In this document: positions 63,230 to 64,000 of the stretch, in pieces
Layout of the letters: each line of letters starts with the position of its first letter
How positions within the stretch are numbered: the stretch's first letter is position 1
Translations under genes and position numbers: made by a program
The notes under the pieces: generated by a model
What the model saw: the letters and a program-made list of their open reading frames with translations, nothing else
What the model was told of the DNA's origin: nothing
Databases searched by the model: none
Assembly (NCBI GenBank): GCA_963786805.1
Contig: CAWBAK010000002.1
Location: forward strand, 434,001 to 498,000
Source of the DNA: CALGFI01 sp963786805
GTDB lineage: Bacteria; Actinomycetota; UBA4738; HRBIN12
Direction: 5' to 3'
Length of the DNA: 64,000 nt

Positions 63230-64000
63230 CTACTTCGGCTTCGTTCCGAAGAACGCAGTCACGGTCGAGAACGGGCCGGTGATCGTGATTCTGTATGTGG
63301 CGCTGGAGTCCGATAGCGTCTTCGTCGCGAGGTTATAGATGTACTGGCCGGCTCCGGCATCCCGCATCGTCGTGCCCGTGTCGGCGCTGCTGGTGGAGGT
63401 GGCTTCATTTTCCCCCGTGGTCGGCGCGGAGCCGTTGATCCGTTCGACCTTGATCTGCGGAGTAAGCCCCGACACGACCGTTCCGTTGCAGTCAACGACC
63501 CTGATCTTCACGGGGACAGTGCTCCCGTACTTGAAGATGCTGGGGTCCTGGTGCGCCTGGGTGTCGTTCACCGGCTGCAGCACACCACTTGCGTTGTAAA
63601 GGAACGAGAACGCACCGCTGCTCGCCGTGCCGCCGCCACCCGGATCGCTGTCGTTCACCGTGACAACGATGGTGTACGGTCCTCCAGCCGCGTACGTGTG
63701 AGTAAGCCCACTCTCAGGTGACGTGGCCGTCGTCGTTCCCGACAGTGGCGTTGTAGAGCCGTCGCCCCATGCGATCGAGTAGCTGTAGGTGTCGTTCGCA
63801 CCCGCCGGGTCCGTCCACAAGAATCCGAGTGTGACGGTGTTCCCGGCGATGCAGGCAGTCCCGCTGTTCCCCGTAAGGGAATCGATCGTTACCGTCGGCT
63901 TCACGTTGTTCACGTGCACCGACTTGGCGTTGGCAGCGTCGAGGTAGGTGTCATCCTCGTCGGTGAGGTCGACGGTGATGTCGTGGTCGTTCGGACCGTC
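63230..64000 (-). CDS. C-terminal end of a PKD-domain extracellular protein (partial)
   Basis: The visible 256 residues run out of the window. A PKD-type domain is seen in AWGDGSTTPLSGTTT and THTYAAGGPYTIVVTVND. The last 100 residues (FKYGSTVPVKIRVVDCNGT and ITITGPFSTVTAFFG) resemble a C-terminal beta module found in large actinobacterial surface or secreted proteins. The ending FFGTKPK contains no LPxTG-like sorting signal, so it may be secreted rather than sortase-anchored. The stop is TAG at 63230. Low complexity in Thr, Ser and Gly fits an extracellular protein. Confidence 0.75.
   Translation of the reverse strand, partial: DGPNDHDITVDLTDEDDTYLDAANAKSVHVNNVKPTVTIDSLTGNSGTACIAGNTVTLGFLWTDPAGANDTYSYSIAWGDGSTTPLSGTTTATSPESGLTHTYAAGGPYTIVVTVNDSDPGGGGTASSGAFSFLYNASGVLQPVNDTQAHQDPSIFKYGSTVPVKIRVVDCNGTVVSGLTPQIKVERINGSAPTTGENEATSTSSADTGTTMRDAGAGQYIYNLATKTLSDSSATYRITITGPFSTVTAFFGTKPK

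Overview
The window reads as chromosome of a high-GC actinobacterium (Actinomycetota), probably an uncultured, deep-branching lineage. Evidence seen directly: very high GC, many GTG and TTG starts, dense 4-bp start/stop overlaps, a PASTA-less PknB-type kinase, a class E sortase, a GuaB3-type IMP-dehydrogenase-family protein and an NADPH:F420 reductase. The order uvrD/pcrA - sucC - sucD - PerM-like membrane protein - purN - purH matches what I remember of mycobacteria (uvrD1 ... sucC-sucD-perM-purN-purH). I see no insertion sequence, integrase, phage gene, CRISPR array, rRNA or credible tRNA; this is core chromosome, not an island.

Layout. 1-4.9 kb: a cupin, a receptor-like kinase with two complete kinase domains, a small secreted protein and a 3-hydroxyacyl-CoA dehydrogenase. 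4.9-11.9 kb: a co-directional envelope operon with a CopC-CopD fusion, two related HxH/HAPFDP-motif proteins, a CPBP protease and a LivJ-like lipoprotein. 11.9-19.6 kb: an M23 peptidase, an acyl-CoA dehydrogenase and two convergent cyclase-domain regulators. 19.6-31.3 kb: thiolase-like and DUF35 proteins, a KhtTU-like antiporter, biotin ligase facing an acyl-CoA carboxylase, F420 reductase, acyl-CoA mutase and an O-methyltransferase. 31.4-41.6 kb: an unusually complete TCA block (sdhCDAB, two isocitrate dehydrogenases, two-subunit fumarase, malate dehydrogenase, citrate synthase). 42-55 kb: one-carbon and purine genes (metF, folD, purH, purN), a PerM-like protein, sucCD, the mutase B12 subunit and a UvrD helicase. 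55-64 kb: sortase, methyltransferase, guaA/guaB3, a pair of small repeat-built membrane proteins, cysC with a phosphatase-superfamily gene, and the end of a PKD-domain surface protein.

How it works together. Acyl-CoA dehydrogenase, 3-hydroxyacyl-CoA dehydrogenase and thiolase-like proteins feed acyl-CoA breakdown; the biotin carboxylase, split acyl-CoA mutase and succinyl-CoA synthetase could carry propionyl-CoA to succinate, which enters the adjacent succinate dehydrogenase and fumarase. The mutase B12 subunit is co-transcribed with sucC, supporting that route. The two isocitrate dehydrogenases carry different cofactor-loop residues (NAD-like and NADP-like).

Caution. Five conserved genes contain six single-base frameshifts, most in GC-repeat or homopolymer context. 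In each case the joined frames restore a normal family sequence and, with one base removed or added, a length divisible by three. This looks more like residual assembly error than gene decay, and those genes are annotated here at their full joined extents. The best candidate for something undescribed is the 59.8-60.6 kb membrane pair built from three copies of one module, with a palindrome over its predicted promoter.
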